Assembly: GCA_964521865.1 (NCBI GenBank)
Contig: CAZFTJ010000024.1
Location: 1-64,000, forward strand
Length of the DNA stretch: 64,000 nt
Direction: 5' to 3'
From: CAYSRJ01 sp964521865
GTDB lineage: Bacteria; Spirochaetota; B62-G9; DRHN01
The notes beneath the pieces are model-generated. The model was not told the DNA's origin and searched no databases. It saw nothing but the letters and a program-made list of their open reading frames with translations. The translations under genes and the position numbers were made by a program. Positions 53,347-61,859 of the stretch are shown here, piece by piece (the stretch's first letter is position 1; the number at the start of each line of letters is the position of its first letter).

Positions 53347-54330
53347 ATGGACGTTTACGATTTCGGCATAGGATGGATTGATGAAGACAGCGATGTGCTC
53401 TTCATCGAAGCTCTGCGCAAGGAGTGCGAAACACGGGGACTTCGATTTCTCAAAGTAAATGAATCGACACTCGAGCACGTCTCATCTCAGGTACGTGGAG
53501 GTAAACTCAAAATCCGTTTCTACCTGGATCTTGCTTCCGATACGGAAAATCTTGAGCATGCTTTCACGAAATTTGCCTACCTTCTCAAGGATTTTGGAAC
53601 CCGTGTCGTCGCCGACACAGATCAGGTTCGTTTTTCAGCGGACAAGGCAATCACACACTTTAACCTGATCAATGCCGGTATTCCGGTACCCAATACCGTG
53701 GTAATACGAAACTGGGACCCTTCCCGCAGACTCACCTTGGAGGAAAGGGAAAAGCTGGGGCTCCCTGTTGTCATAAAACCGGCCACAGGTTATGGGCAGC
53801 GCGGTGTGAGGATCGTGCGGGAGAGGTTAAGCTTGCCGGAGATTGCCGAAGCACTGAAATATAATCCGGGTGACCATTTTCTTTTGCAGGAGTTCGTGGA
53901 GCCGGAGGTATTGGAGGGGACGGTTGCGTGGTTCAGAATTTTTTACCTGTTCGGGGAGCTGTTTCCCTGCTGGTGGAATCCGCAGAGCGGAGTGTATCGG
54001 CAGGCAATGGTCCGTGAGTTTGAACGGCACAGGCTGATGTCGATGATCCGCATCGCATCGGATATCGCCGATGTTGTCCGAATCGAGTGGTTTTCATGTG
54101 AGATAGCCATGAGTAAAGGCAGTAATAAATTCGTTGTGATCGATTACATGAACGACCAGTGTGACGTCTCGTCGCAATCCTTCCGGGCTGCAGGTGTACC
54201 CGATGATCTTCTTCTGCTCCTGGCGCGCCGTATGGCTGAGAAAGCATGGCAATGGGTGCGGGGAAGCGTACGGCTGCACCACAGGGCTGTCTGGTTTTCG
54301 CGCGTTCACGAGCGAGCCCGGGAATCCTGA
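53347..54330 (+). CDS. ATP-grasp ligase of unknown specificity
   Basis: A 327-residue cytoplasmic protein with the ATP-grasp fold: pre-ATP-grasp domain (about 1-95), then the nucleotide-binding lobes with LPVVIKPATGYGQRGVRIV (phosphate loop), LLQEFVEPE and the C-terminal metal/nucleotide segment KFVVIDYMNDQCD. Sequence is closest in style to RimK/carboxylate-amine ligase members that join acids to amines or peptides. A strong ribosome-binding site is missing before the ATG; the short AT-rich leader may start close by. Neighbouring genes (M50 protease, MarR pair) do not suggest a substrate. Confidence 0.78.
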   Translation: MDVYDFGIGWIDEDSDVLFIEALRKECETRGLRFLKVNESTLEHVSSQVRGGKLKIRFYLDLASDTENLEHAFTKFAYLLKDFGTRVVADTDQVRFSADKAITHFNLINAGIPVPNTVVIRNWDPSRRLTLEEREKLGLPVVIKPATGYGQRGVRIVRERLSLPEIAEALKYNPGDHFLLQEFVEPEVLEGTVAWFRIFYLFGELFPCWWNPQSGVYRQAMVREFERHRLMSMIRIASDIADVVRIEWFSCEIAMSKGSNKFVVIDYMNDQCDVSSQSFRAAGVPDDLLLLLARRMAEKAWQWVRGSVRLHHRAVWFSRVHERARES

Positions 54331-54433
54331 GAAGCCGGCGCACGGTTTTCCTCAATACGTTTGTTCGGGTTTCCCCGATAAAAAACGGCAATACGTGTAT
54401 TGTAATTGTGTCGCCTCCGATAAAAAAAAAATT

Positions 54434-54514
54434 TTCGTCGAAAAATTTGACGAATACTCAATTGCGGACTATAATTGTAATGTATAGTTCGATCATAGTA
54501 TAATACGATTATAG
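54434..54514 (+). promoter_or_regulatory. Strong sigma-70 promoter with candidate operators
   Basis: TTGACG (54447-54452), 17-base spacer and consensus TATAAT (54470-54475). An inverted repeat TTCGTC/GACGAA (54434-54454) overlaps the -35 box, and downstream a direct repeat CGATNATAG (54490-54498 and 54506-54514, period 16) lies within an imperfect palindrome. A MarR regulator is encoded in the same operon, so these may be its sites. Confidence 0.65.
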
Positions 54515-54584
54515 AACATACTACTAACGTTTTTCTGATACAGTTTACGATATTTCATTCAATGTAAACGTGGAGGGAATATCG

Positions 54585-55367
54585 ATGAACAGAATCGCTC
54601 AGAATGTGAAACCTCTTGAAATGCAGGCCGCTGATATCCTGCTGAAGGCAAACACGCCGTACATGATCGATGTTGATCCTCGTCAGGTGGTATCGATCGA
54701 CTTCGGAAATACCCGTGCTGCCGTTTCGCCCTGGGAGAGGGCATACGTTCGAGTGACGCCGAACGAGTACTTCGACAGATATGTTGAACTGCTGAACGAG
54801 CACAACCTGATAATCTTCGATCACGAGAGCTTCCTCGAGGAGAACCCATCGATGTCCGACAGGGCGGGCTTCGTGGTCAAGGTACCGAAGGCCGCTGCCC
54901 TTGCAATCGTTGCCAGACAGTGTATTGTTCGGGACTGCATCCTCTTTTCTGTGAAATCCGACAGGCTGGAGTTCAACAACTGCATACTTGTCGACAACTT
55001 CAGTTTTACGGGAAATTCCGTACGTGTGCAGAACAGTACGATCGGGAAGCACGGCTCTTTCAGTGCTCGTACAACGATGATGAGGCATTGCACCTGTTCA
55101 ACGCTTATCCTTAATGGGAACCATAAGTGCGACGATATGTCGGTGGAGCTCAGGAATGTACGCGGCAAAGGAGTGTGGCTGGGGTCGAAACGCATACAGA
55201 GGATGGATGCACGATTGCATCACGTTCGTCTGAACCAGCTCGTGGTGGACGCAGCAATCGAGGAGGGCAGTATCAACCTGGAAAGCACGAGAATCGCTCG
55301 AATCGAAAACAATGCTTCCGTACAGGTAGTGAAGGGCGTACTGGGGCATCGTAAAAAATGCGCTTAG
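54585..55367 (+). CDS. Protein of unknown function, beta-rich, MarR-linked
   Basis: A 260-residue soluble protein that I do not recognise. The first 100 residues are mixed (MIDVDPRQVVSIDFGNTRAA); the remainder is a series of short strands with Asn/Cys turns (NNCILVDNFSFTGNSVRVQN) that could form a right-handed beta-helix, and the tail is basic. Several cysteines are scattered but form no CxxC pair. GGAGGG lies seven bases before the ATG at 54585; a GTG at 54570 is the alternative. It shares an operon with a MarR regulator 22 bases downstream and a strong promoter, so it is tightly controlled and possibly a stress or ligand-responsive protein. Confidence 0.78.
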   Translation: MNRIAQNVKPLEMQAADILLKANTPYMIDVDPRQVVSIDFGNTRAAVSPWERAYVRVTPNEYFDRYVELLNEHNLIIFDHESFLEENPSMSDRAGFVVKVPKAAALAIVARQCIVRDCILFSVKSDRLEFNNCILVDNFSFTGNSVRVQNSTIGKHGSFSARTTMMRHCTCSTLILNGNHKCDDMSVELRNVRGKGVWLGSKRIQRMDARLHHVRLNQLVVDAAIEEGSINLESTRIARIENNASVQVVKGVLGHRKKCA

Positions 55368-55389
55368 ACAATGCAGAGGATGTGGTCGT

Positions 55390-55839
55390 ATGGCAATGGA
55401 AGGCGTCGACGAGGCCGCGATAGAGCTCCTCAGTGATGCATGGCACATGCTCATACGCTATTATAATCGACACTATACCATGGAGCTCGAAAGGCTGTTC
55501 GGCGGCATAACCTCTCTGGAGCTGGACATACTCGATCGTGTTGCACGGAAACCGGGTCCCATGATCAAAGAGATCAGGAGGAGCCTCCACGTAACAGGGA
55601 GCACGTTCACAGCTGCCGTCGACCGCCTGAACGATCGCGGATATCTCGAGCGTGTCATAAGCCCGCACGATCGCCGGTCATTCAATCTTCAAATAACTCC
55701 CGGGGGCAAGAAAGCACACGATCGATATATTACCACTGAGCGCGAATTCCTCAAAAAACTTCTCCATACGCTTCGAACCTCAGAAGAGCGGCAGAGTCTT
55801 ATATCGATCCTGCATAAAGCCGCACTCAGTATCGCCTGA
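55390..55839 (+). CDS. MarR-family transcriptional regulator
   Basis: A 149-residue winged-helix regulator. The DNA-recognition region IKEIRRSLHVTGSTFTAAVD and the wing with SPHDRRSFNLQITPGGK are typical of MarR dimers; N- and C-terminal helices form the dimer interface. Members respond to phenolics, oxidants or small metabolites and commonly repress their own operon. It follows the unknown gene at 54585 by 22 bases, and operator-like repeats flank their promoter. The inducing ligand is unknown. Confidence 0.92.
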   Translation: MAMEGVDEAAIELLSDAWHMLIRYYNRHYTMELERLFGGITSLELDILDRVARKPGPMIKEIRRSLHVTGSTFTAAVDRLNDRGYLERVISPHDRRSFNLQITPGGKKAHDRYITTEREFLKKLLHTLRTSEERQSLISILHKAALSIA

Positions 55840-55912
55840 CGCTTCGTCGATACACTATCGATCATTCTCTCAGCTCAGGCGCTGCCGGGCTCCGCTCCCA
55901 AAACCATCCCAT

Positions 55913-58150
55913 TCATACACCCTTTCGATCATCCTCTCTTAACTGTGCCCCTCCGGTCAAGGACCATACGATAAAGGCAACGGCAAGGAAGCAGAAGCGG
56001 TCCAGCCGGAGCAGCCGTTCGTCCTTGAGGGCCGTTCCGAAGAAATCGGAGACATCGATCCGGTCTGTGCGTACATCGAGGCTTTCTATGAGGGCGCCTG
56101 CCCCCCGAACGAACGCCGTCCGGTCCCTGCGGGTTATAAGTCCGAGAATATTTTGAACCTCGCTCATCATGTGGTCGTGCGTGCCATGTTTTCGCGCGTA
56201 ATCTTCCAGCAGGGAGACGCCCTCGGTCGCTTTTTCGAGAAAGCGCGTATAGAGAGGGTAATACCACGCTCCCATCCCCAGAATCCCCGCTATGGAAAGT
56301 ATGATCTCGTCACGCAAATAGGGCGATGCTTTTCTCTTGAGTTTATCGATGAGGATGGGCAAGGCCTGCGTGTCTCCAAAGATTTCGAGTGCTGCCGCTG
56401 CATGTATAATCAAACGCGGGTTGACGGTATGCATGAGGATATTTCTTATCCGGGAAATGCTCTCGCTGTCCCCAAGACGGGCAAGAGCAACCATACATTC
56501 CCCGCTCAGGAAATAGTTGTCCGATCTCAGTTGCTTCTGGAGCACCGGTATCGCCTCTGTATAGCCCTTTCTGCCGATTACCTCGGCCGCAAGATGCGCT
56601 GTGGTGTAGGTCTGGTTTTTCAGTTCCTGTATGAGCGGCTGGATTTCCCGCACATCCGCTGGAAGCTTTCGCAGTGCAGCCAGCGCCTCGACTCGAATTG
56701 TGAATCTCGGCGATTTGAGCCTCGTCAAGACCTCGCCGACCGATATCTCCGATGGGGCTCCTCCAAGAGCTTCGATAACACGCTTTTCCTCCGACAGACT
56801 GGTCGACCTTCTCAACCGGTGCAGCAGGCCGATTACACGCAGGTCGCGCGGCGAGAATATAATGCCGAGCGTGTCGGCTATTGAGTATGCGCCCAGTCTT
56901 TCCATACGGGATGAAACAACCACCAGGACAATGAAGAGAGCGGACGGAATGATAAAATAGAGCGTATAGCCTCCCCTCGCTGAAGCACTCAGGCGGCTGC
57001 ACCAGTCGAGGATGAGTCCGCCCGATAGAGCACCAAGACCTCCTCCAAGTCCCTCGATCAGATAGTACAACGCACCGAGATTCAGTCTCTCCTCGAGGGT
57101 GGTGGCATTGAAGAAGTATGTCTGTCCCGCGGTTACAACACCGAGGCTCCCGAGATTGTGAAAGAAGAAAATGAAAATCGAAAAAATTACAGTCTGCGAA
57201 CTGTCGAGAGTTGGAGAAAGTATGAGGGGGATAAGAGACAGTGTGACGACGCCGGTGAAAAGAAAGTAGAGGGGTTTCGCACCTATCCTGTCGATAAGGA
57301 AACCGCTCACCAGCGCCATGATCACACCCCCCAGGCTTCCGAATACGGTATAAAAAACAACAAGGTTGTCGGGCTGCAGATAAACATCCTTGAGATACAG
57401 GATGAGAAAGGGAGTGACCATAAAGGTGGCGAAGGAAACATGAAAATGAACCACCGTGAACTTCCTGAAGGCCGGACGCCGAAATGCAGACACGAAGCTG
57501 GACAGCATGCCTTCAGTCATGAATCCCGATGTTTTCACCGGCTCGGGAAGACGAAAGAACACGGCCGTTGCCAGGATTCCGGAAATGATTCCGATGGTGA
57601 TGAAGAGATCGTACATATACACGGGAGCATCTCGGCCAAGCAACAGCGCCATGGCAATGCCCAGAAGCAGGGTCACGGTGTGGTTGATCACCTGCAGCTG
57701 TGCGAGAAAACCGCCCCGTTCCTCTGCCGAGGTTATTTCACCGATTATGGGATTGTATCCCGGTATCGCAATACCGCGGCAGATGCTGAAGCCGGAGACA
57801 GAAGCGAGAATCAGAGCAAATGCTATGAAATGCTTATTGTTCGTCGCAAAGAGGGGTGCCGATAAAATGGGGATCATGGCGAAATAGCGAAAAAGCCAAA
57901 ATCGCCCCATGAGCCGAACCATGCCAAGTTTCGGGGCAAGACGCCTTCCCAGGAATATCGCAACGTAGCTTGTGTAGCTGATTGCGGAAAGCACACCGAT
58001 TAATATACTGCCTGCGCCCAGTCTGAGGGCAAAGAGAGTGATGATGTTTCCGCTGAGCAGCACGAAGGATATGACGTTGAGGAAATTGTATCTGGTCAGT
58101 GTTTTACGCGCCCGTGCCTTTTCTCCCGGTGTGAGTTGCGGTTTATTCAT
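55913..58150 (-). CDS. MFS transporter fused to C-terminal HEAT repeats
   Basis: A 745-residue protein. Residues 20-420 form a 12-helix major facilitator (TRYNFLNVISFVLLSGNIIT, LIDRIGAKPLYFLFTGV), and residues about 430-710 are a soluble alpha-solenoid with HEAT/PBS-lyase-like repeats (VRVL-type units such as RFTIRVEALAALRKLPADVR, TTAHLAAEVIGRKGYTEAIP), ending with a hydrophobic segment (FCFLAVAFIVWSL). The solenoid on a transporter suggests binding of a cytosolic partner or regulation of transport; neither substrate nor partner is known. The start has no clear ribosome-binding site and lies nine bases after a small upstream frame, suggesting coupling. Confidence 0.83.
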   Translation of the reverse strand: MNKPQLTPGEKARARKTLTRYNFLNVISFVLLSGNIITLFALRLGAGSILIGVLSAISYTSYVAIFLGRRLAPKLGMVRLMGRFWLFRYFAMIPILSAPLFATNNKHFIAFALILASVSGFSICRGIAIPGYNPIIGEITSAEERGGFLAQLQVINHTVTLLLGIAMALLLGRDAPVYMYDLFITIGIISGILATAVFFRLPEPVKTSGFMTEGMLSSFVSAFRRPAFRKFTVVHFHVSFATFMVTPFLILYLKDVYLQPDNLVVFYTVFGSLGGVIMALVSGFLIDRIGAKPLYFLFTGVVTLSLIPLILSPTLDSSQTVIFSIFIFFFHNLGSLGVVTAGQTYFFNATTLEERLNLGALYYLIEGLGGGLGALSGGLILDWCSRLSASARGGYTLYFIIPSALFIVLVVVSSRMERLGAYSIADTLGIIFSPRDLRVIGLLHRLRRSTSLSEEKRVIEALGGAPSEISVGEVLTRLKSPRFTIRVEALAALRKLPADVREIQPLIQELKNQTYTTAHLAAEVIGRKGYTEAIPVLQKQLRSDNYFLSGECMVALARLGDSESISRIRNILMHTVNPRLIIHAAAALEIFGDTQALPILIDKLKRKASPYLRDEIILSIAGILGMGAWYYPLYTRFLEKATEGVSLLEDYARKHGTHDHMMSEVQNILGLITRRDRTAFVRGAGALIESLDVRTDRIDVSDFFGTALKDERLLRLDRFCFLAVAFIVWSLTGGAQLREDDRKGV

Positions 58151-58159
58151 GGCAGTAGT

Positions 58160-58327
58160 TTATATGAACATGAGACTTTTTTTGTCCTTTTTTCTGACAC
58201 TCTGTCCAAAGGCCGGTCTCGACCCCCTGTGTCTGAGCGCTGTCTCATACGGTCGGTACAGGCCTGTAGCTTCAAACAGAACGGAATCAGCCAGAGCAAA
58301 GAGCAGGAGGAATGAGATCTTTCTCAT
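58160..58327 (-). CDS. Possible 55-residue exported small protein
   Basis: A short frame ending nine bases before the MFS-HEAT start. It begins MRKISFLLLFALADSVLF, a plausible signal peptide, followed by a basic, Gly/Arg-rich tail. It lacks a clear ribosome-binding site, so support is limited to position and the hydrophobic start. Translation of this frame could help ribosomes reach the MFS-HEAT start codon. Confidence 0.32.
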   Translation of the reverse strand: MRKISFLLLFALADSVLFEATGLYRPYETALRHRGSRPAFGQSVRKKDKKSLMFI

Positions 58328-58424
58328 AGAACGTAACATAGATACGAAGTTGCGCGAGAAGCTGCCCGCGAATTAACAGGAAAGTTGCACTTCTATCAAG
58401 AAGCAGTTCTACAGCGACTTTTTG

Positions 58425-58670
58425 TTATGTACGCGCATTCTTGGCAGATTCCTTCAGGGCTTCGAACTCTTGCTTTTTTTCCTTCTTGCGGATGCGGGCA
58501 CCTCGTGCGACGTATCCAACGCAGATACCAAGAACGAAAACGATGAGGATCATGATGGCGCGGGGCAGATGAATGGTCCATGCGAGGAAGGTTATATCGA
58601 CGACCTCGACATTCTGCACCATGAACACGATAACGAGAATACCGATGACGATCCCGACGATGAATTTCAT
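58425..58670 (-). CDS. LapA (DUF1049) family membrane protein
   Basis: An 81-residue inner-membrane protein with two helices (FIVGIVIGILVIVFMVQN and IMILIVFVLGICVGYVARG) and a charged cytoplasmic tail (RIRKKEKKQEFEALKESA), the plan of LapA/YciS proteins. In E. coli LapA works with LapB in controlling LPS synthesis through LpxC turnover; no LapB gene is in the window. AAAGGAGGACTGC lies before the ATG. It is monocistronic and divergent from the phosphorelay operon. Confidence 0.85.
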   Translation of the reverse strand: MKFIVGIVIGILVIVFMVQNVEVVDITFLAWTIHLPRAIMILIVFVLGICVGYVARGARIRKKEKKQEFEALKESAKNART

Positions 58671-58794
58671 GCAGTCCTCCTTTCAGAGTGCGATACAGTG
58701 CTATAATACATGTGCTAAGCAAAAGTATAGTAGATTTCGCGATCGGCTGCAACCCCAATCGGCGGTGTTGATTGCTTATAAAAATGTTAAATTA

Positions 58795-58823
58795 TTGACA
58801 ATTTGTTGTTTCAGCAGTATAGA
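58795..58823 (+). promoter_or_regulatory. Sigma-70 promoter of the phosphorelay-channel operon
   Basis: Perfect TTGACA (58795-58800), 17-base spacer and TATAGA (58818-58823), about 36 bases before the kinase start codon. The surrounding interval is AT-rich and contains no other gene. Confidence 0.65.
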
Positions 58824-58859
58824 TGTAAGTAGAAATAGCATACCGGATAAATATCTTAG

Positions 58860-60836
58860 ATGAGGTCGGTTTTGTTCTATTCGATCAGGACACGGCTTAT
58901 CTTCAGCTTTATCGGTGTTTCTGTTCTGGTAGGCGTCATTTCCCTCTTTATCGGCAGCCAGCTGCTCTATCGTACGGTGCTAAACGAGGCCGCTACGCGA
59001 ATCAGCCTCGACCTCAATGCTGCCCGGGAGATATATGTTGCGCGGATTAAAAACATCGATACTGCGCTTACTATCGCTTCCCTCGATAATGATTTCAGAA
59101 ACTCTATAGAGAATATCGACTGCAGCAGCGTTTCAGCCAGGCTCACCACAATTGCGCAGCGCGCAGACCTGGACTTTACGGGAATCGTACTGTCAGACGG
59201 TAGAACGATGTGCAAAACAGGCCCCAATACCATGCCGGAAAAGACGGAAAATCCTCGAAACCCCATTGCCGAAAAGGTGTTCAGAACAGGAAAAGGCGTA
59301 TCCGGAACCGTGCTGCTCGATCACGAGTTTCTCCTCTCTGAAAGCCCCGGACTTGCCGAACGAGCAGCGATAAAAATCAAACCGACACCCCACGCAGCAC
59401 CGCGTGAAGAAACGGAGGAGACAATAGGTATGGCGCTGTGCGCCGGGGTTCCCATATACAGAAATAGTAAGATCTATGCAGTGCTGTACGGCGGTAGTCT
59501 TCTCAATCGAAGTAAAAGGATAGTCGATACTGTCCGCGAAACGGTATTTCAAAATGAATCATACGAAGGACGGAGCATCGGCACAGCAACAATATTTCTG
59601 AAAGATCTGCGAATTTCCACCAATGTTCTCACCCCCGGGGGAGAGCGCGCCATCGGCACCAGGGTATCGAAAGAGGTGCGTGACAGGGTGCTTATCGAAG
59701 GAGAGCGGTGGACGGACAGGGCATTTGTAGTGAGCGACTGGTATATCACCGCCTATGAGCCGATTGTGGATATCGATGATGAACGGGTCGGCATCCTGTA
59801 CGTCGGCGTTCTCGAAAAAAAATATAAAGATGTACGGCATAAGCTGCTCATGGTATTTATACTTATTACGCTGTCCGGTGTTGTCGTCGCCACCACACTC
59901 GGGTACCTCGCTACAACCAGACTGGTGCACCCGATTCGGAAGCTCATTCATGCAAGCAGCGAAGTCGCCGAGGGCAACCTGCAGCCCGAAATCGGACACA
60001 TCTCCAAAAATGAAATCGGCATTCTACAGAGAAATTTTGCAGACATGCTCTCGTCCCTGCAGGAGCGAGACAGACGGCAGCGCGCTGCAAGCGAAGACAT
60101 GCTCCTCCAGTCCGAAAAACAGGCCGGAATCGGAAGGCTTGCTGCCGGGGTCGCACATGAGATCAACAACCCGCTGACCGGTATTCTTACCTTTACCCAT
60201 ATGTTGCTGAGAAGAAACGACATCAGTGAGGAGGTCAGGTCCGACCTGCAGACTATCGTGCATGAAACGGAAAGGGTACGGAAGATAGTAAAAGGGCTGC
60301 TTGACTTTTCGAGGCAGACGAAACTCGATCAGGAGCCGACCGACATAAACAAACTGGTAAAAGCGACAATCGGGCTCGTGGAAAATCAGGCAATAGTAAA
60401 CGGCATCAACCTCGTTTTCAAACCGGCCGAAGATCTCCCGGTTCGCACCCTGGACCGCAATCAGATTCAGAGTGTGATTATGAACATCATCATTAATGCA
60501 TTCGATGCAACACCTCCGGGAGGCACGGTAACGGTCTCAACTGCACTCAGTGTTTCCGCAGCAGGCAAAACAAAGGAACTGAAGGGCCTCGAAATCAGCA
60601 TTTCAGACACCGGGTGCGGCATACCCCCGGAAAATCTGGACAAACTGTTCGATCCCTTTTTTACTACAAAGGAGGTCGGGCAGGGAACAGGCCTCGGACT
60701 CTCGGTTTCTTACGGGATCATCGAACGGCACGGCGGAATCATACAGGTGCACAGCGAGGTGAACAGGGGGAGCACATTCACCATCTGGGTACCGCTGGAG
60801 GAAAAAGGTGAAGGGAAAGAAAGTACTGGTGGTTGA
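58860..60836 (+). CDS. Membrane sensor histidine kinase with extracytoplasmic sensor
   Basis: A 658-residue kinase. A transmembrane segment near residues 10-34, a roughly 290-residue periplasmic region of Cache type with Cys pairs (CSSVS, MCKTG), a second transmembrane segment (VFILITLSGVVVATTLGYLA), a HAMP linker (HPIRKLIHASSEVAEGNLQ), a HisKA helix with His433 in AAGVAHEINNPLTG, and a complete HATPase (NIIINAFDATPPGG, SDTGCGI, GTGLGLSV). It senses an external signal and phosphorylates one or more receivers downstream. The receiver gene overlaps its 3' end by 29 bases. The ligand is unknown; FNT substrates (formate, nitrite, hydrosulfide, short acids) are plausible because of the channel in the operon. 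Confidence 0.92.
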   Translation: MRSVLFYSIRTRLIFSFIGVSVLVGVISLFIGSQLLYRTVLNEAATRISLDLNAAREIYVARIKNIDTALTIASLDNDFRNSIENIDCSSVSARLTTIAQRADLDFTGIVLSDGRTMCKTGPNTMPEKTENPRNPIAEKVFRTGKGVSGTVLLDHEFLLSESPGLAERAAIKIKPTPHAAPREETEETIGMALCAGVPIYRNSKIYAVLYGGSLLNRSKRIVDTVRETVFQNESYEGRSIGTATIFLKDLRISTNVLTPGGERAIGTRVSKEVRDRVLIEGERWTDRAFVVSDWYITAYEPIVDIDDERVGILYVGVLEKKYKDVRHKLLMVFILITLSGVVVATTLGYLATTRLVHPIRKLIHASSEVAEGNLQPEIGHISKNEIGILQRNFADMLSSLQERDRRQRAASEDMLLQSEKQAGIGRLAAGVAHEINNPLTGILTFTHMLLRRNDISEEVRSDLQTIVHETERVRKIVKGLLDFSRQTKLDQEPTDINKLVKATIGLVENQAIVNGINLVFKPAEDLPVRTLDRNQIQSVIMNIIINAFDATPPGGTVTVSTALSVSAAGKTKELKGLEISISDTGCGIPPENLDKLFDPFFTTKEVGQGTGLGLSVSYGIIERHGGIIQVHSEVNRGSTFTIWVPLEEKGEGKESTGG

Positions 60837-61236
60837 CGACGACAGCATCGTGCTCCAAAGCTGTAAAATCGTTCTCGAAGCCGAAGAATGCGACGTAACC
60901 CTGGTTTCGAGCGCAAAAGAGGCGATCGAGCATCTGGGAACAAAATACTACGACCTGCTCGTTATGGATGTCAAGATGCCGGAAAAGGACGGAATGTATC
61001 TTCTCGATGCAATCAGGGAAAAATGGCCGCTTGAAGAATGGCCCGAACTTCCCGTGCTTGTCATGAGCGGGTATCCGACGCCCGATACAATACACGATTT
61101 AAGGAAGAGAGGAGCGAGTGAGTTTATTTCGAAACCTTTTACCCCTGACGAGCTTCTCGCTTCGGTACAAAAAGCTTTGAAGAGGAGTAAAAGACATGAG
61201 AGTTCTGGTAATCGACGACGAACGGATTGTACTTGA
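60808..61236 (+). CDS. Stand-alone response regulator (receiver only)
   Basis: A 142-residue single receiver domain: acidic DDD10-12, phospho-acceptor Asp54 in LVMDVKMPE, Ser/Thr switch in VMSGYPT and Lys in ISKPFTP. A short basic tail follows, no output domain. It starts with GTG behind GGAGG and overlaps the kinase gene, which makes it its likely first phosphate acceptor. Such proteins act by protein-protein contact, or as phosphate sinks balancing flow to the other receivers. The 3' end overlaps the next regulator gene by 41 bases. Confidence 0.9.
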   Translation: MKGKKVLVVDDDSIVLQSCKIVLEAEECDVTLVSSAKEAIEHLGTKYYDLLVMDVKMPEKDGMYLLDAIREKWPLEEWPELPVLVMSGYPTPDTIHDLRKRGASEFISKPFTPDELLASVQKALKRSKRHESSGNRRRTDCT

Positions 61237-61813
61237 CAGCGTAAAGAAAATTCTCACGGCTGAAAACTACGATATCGACACTTCCATCAGCAGCAGGAAG
61301 GGACTCGAACGTGCATTGAACAACGAGTATGACGTTGTTCTCACCGATATCCGTATGCCCGAGATCGGAGGAATGCGTATCCTGAGGGACATCAAGCGAA
61401 AAAAGCCCAGCCTGCCCGTTATCATTATCACCGGGTATGCAACGGTGAAGTCTGCGGTGCAGGCCATGCAGCTCGGTGCGACGAACTACATCGAAAAGCC
61501 CTTTACACCCGAAGCTCTCACGCATGCGGTCAACACGGCTCTGCTTGCCGCGAAGAGCACCGCTGTCGAGGATCAGCGGTTGGTGCACAAGGAAGAGGTA
61601 ATAGAGGTGCTCGAACGGGCGGCGAAGGACACAGAGTTCGTCACCAACCTGTACTACAACGGTGCAGATGCTCTGAAAGACTACGATCTTACAGGCCCTG
61701 AAAAGCTTGCCATTCTTACCGGGGACGTAACCTGGATTGAAGACCATGTCGGGGCTCTGACGGACGCGCAGAAAAAATGGCTAAACCAGCGGCTCGCAGC
61801 CGAAATCTGGTAA
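61196..61813 (+). CDS. Response regulator with LigA/Franean-like C-terminal domain
   Basis: A 205-residue protein: receiver domain (1-125; acidic DDE7-9, Asp51 in LTDIRMPE, Lys in IEKPFTP) and a C-terminal helical domain (about 135-205; EVLERAAKDTEFVTNLYYNG and LTGPEKLAILTGDVTWIEDH) ending LNQRLAAEIW. The tail resembles the small LigA-type/Franean1_4349 helical family seen in dioxygenase subunits and RiPP leaders, here likely a protein-binding module rather than an enzyme. GAGGAG precedes the start. It lies between the lone receiver and the receiver-channel fusion in one operon. The tail identification rests on memory of family patterns. Confidence 0.82.
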   Translation: MRVLVIDDERIVLDSVKKILTAENYDIDTSISSRKGLERALNNEYDVVLTDIRMPEIGGMRILRDIKRKKPSLPVIIITGYATVKSAVQAMQLGATNYIEKPFTPEALTHAVNTALLAAKSTAVEDQRLVHKEEVIEVLERAAKDTEFVTNLYYNGADALKDYDLTGPEKLAILTGDVTWIEDHVGALTDAQKKWLNQRLAAEIW

Positions 61814-61859
61814 ATCACAGCTCAGCCTGAAAACGATATACATATATGGAGGGGGCGGC

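Noticed and set aside
53080..53478. Minus-strand frame with protein-like composition (ends SACNYRDKN) opposite the ATP-grasp start
   Set aside because: It overlaps the ATP-grasp gene by 130 bases, lacks a usable start in the free interval except a late GTG, and has no family resemblance; the neighbouring frame also looks protein-like, so composition alone is unreliable.
54585..55367. Considered as a bactofilin because of its repeated short strands
   Set aside because: The regular hydrophobic spacing and conserved Gly turns of bactofilins are absent.
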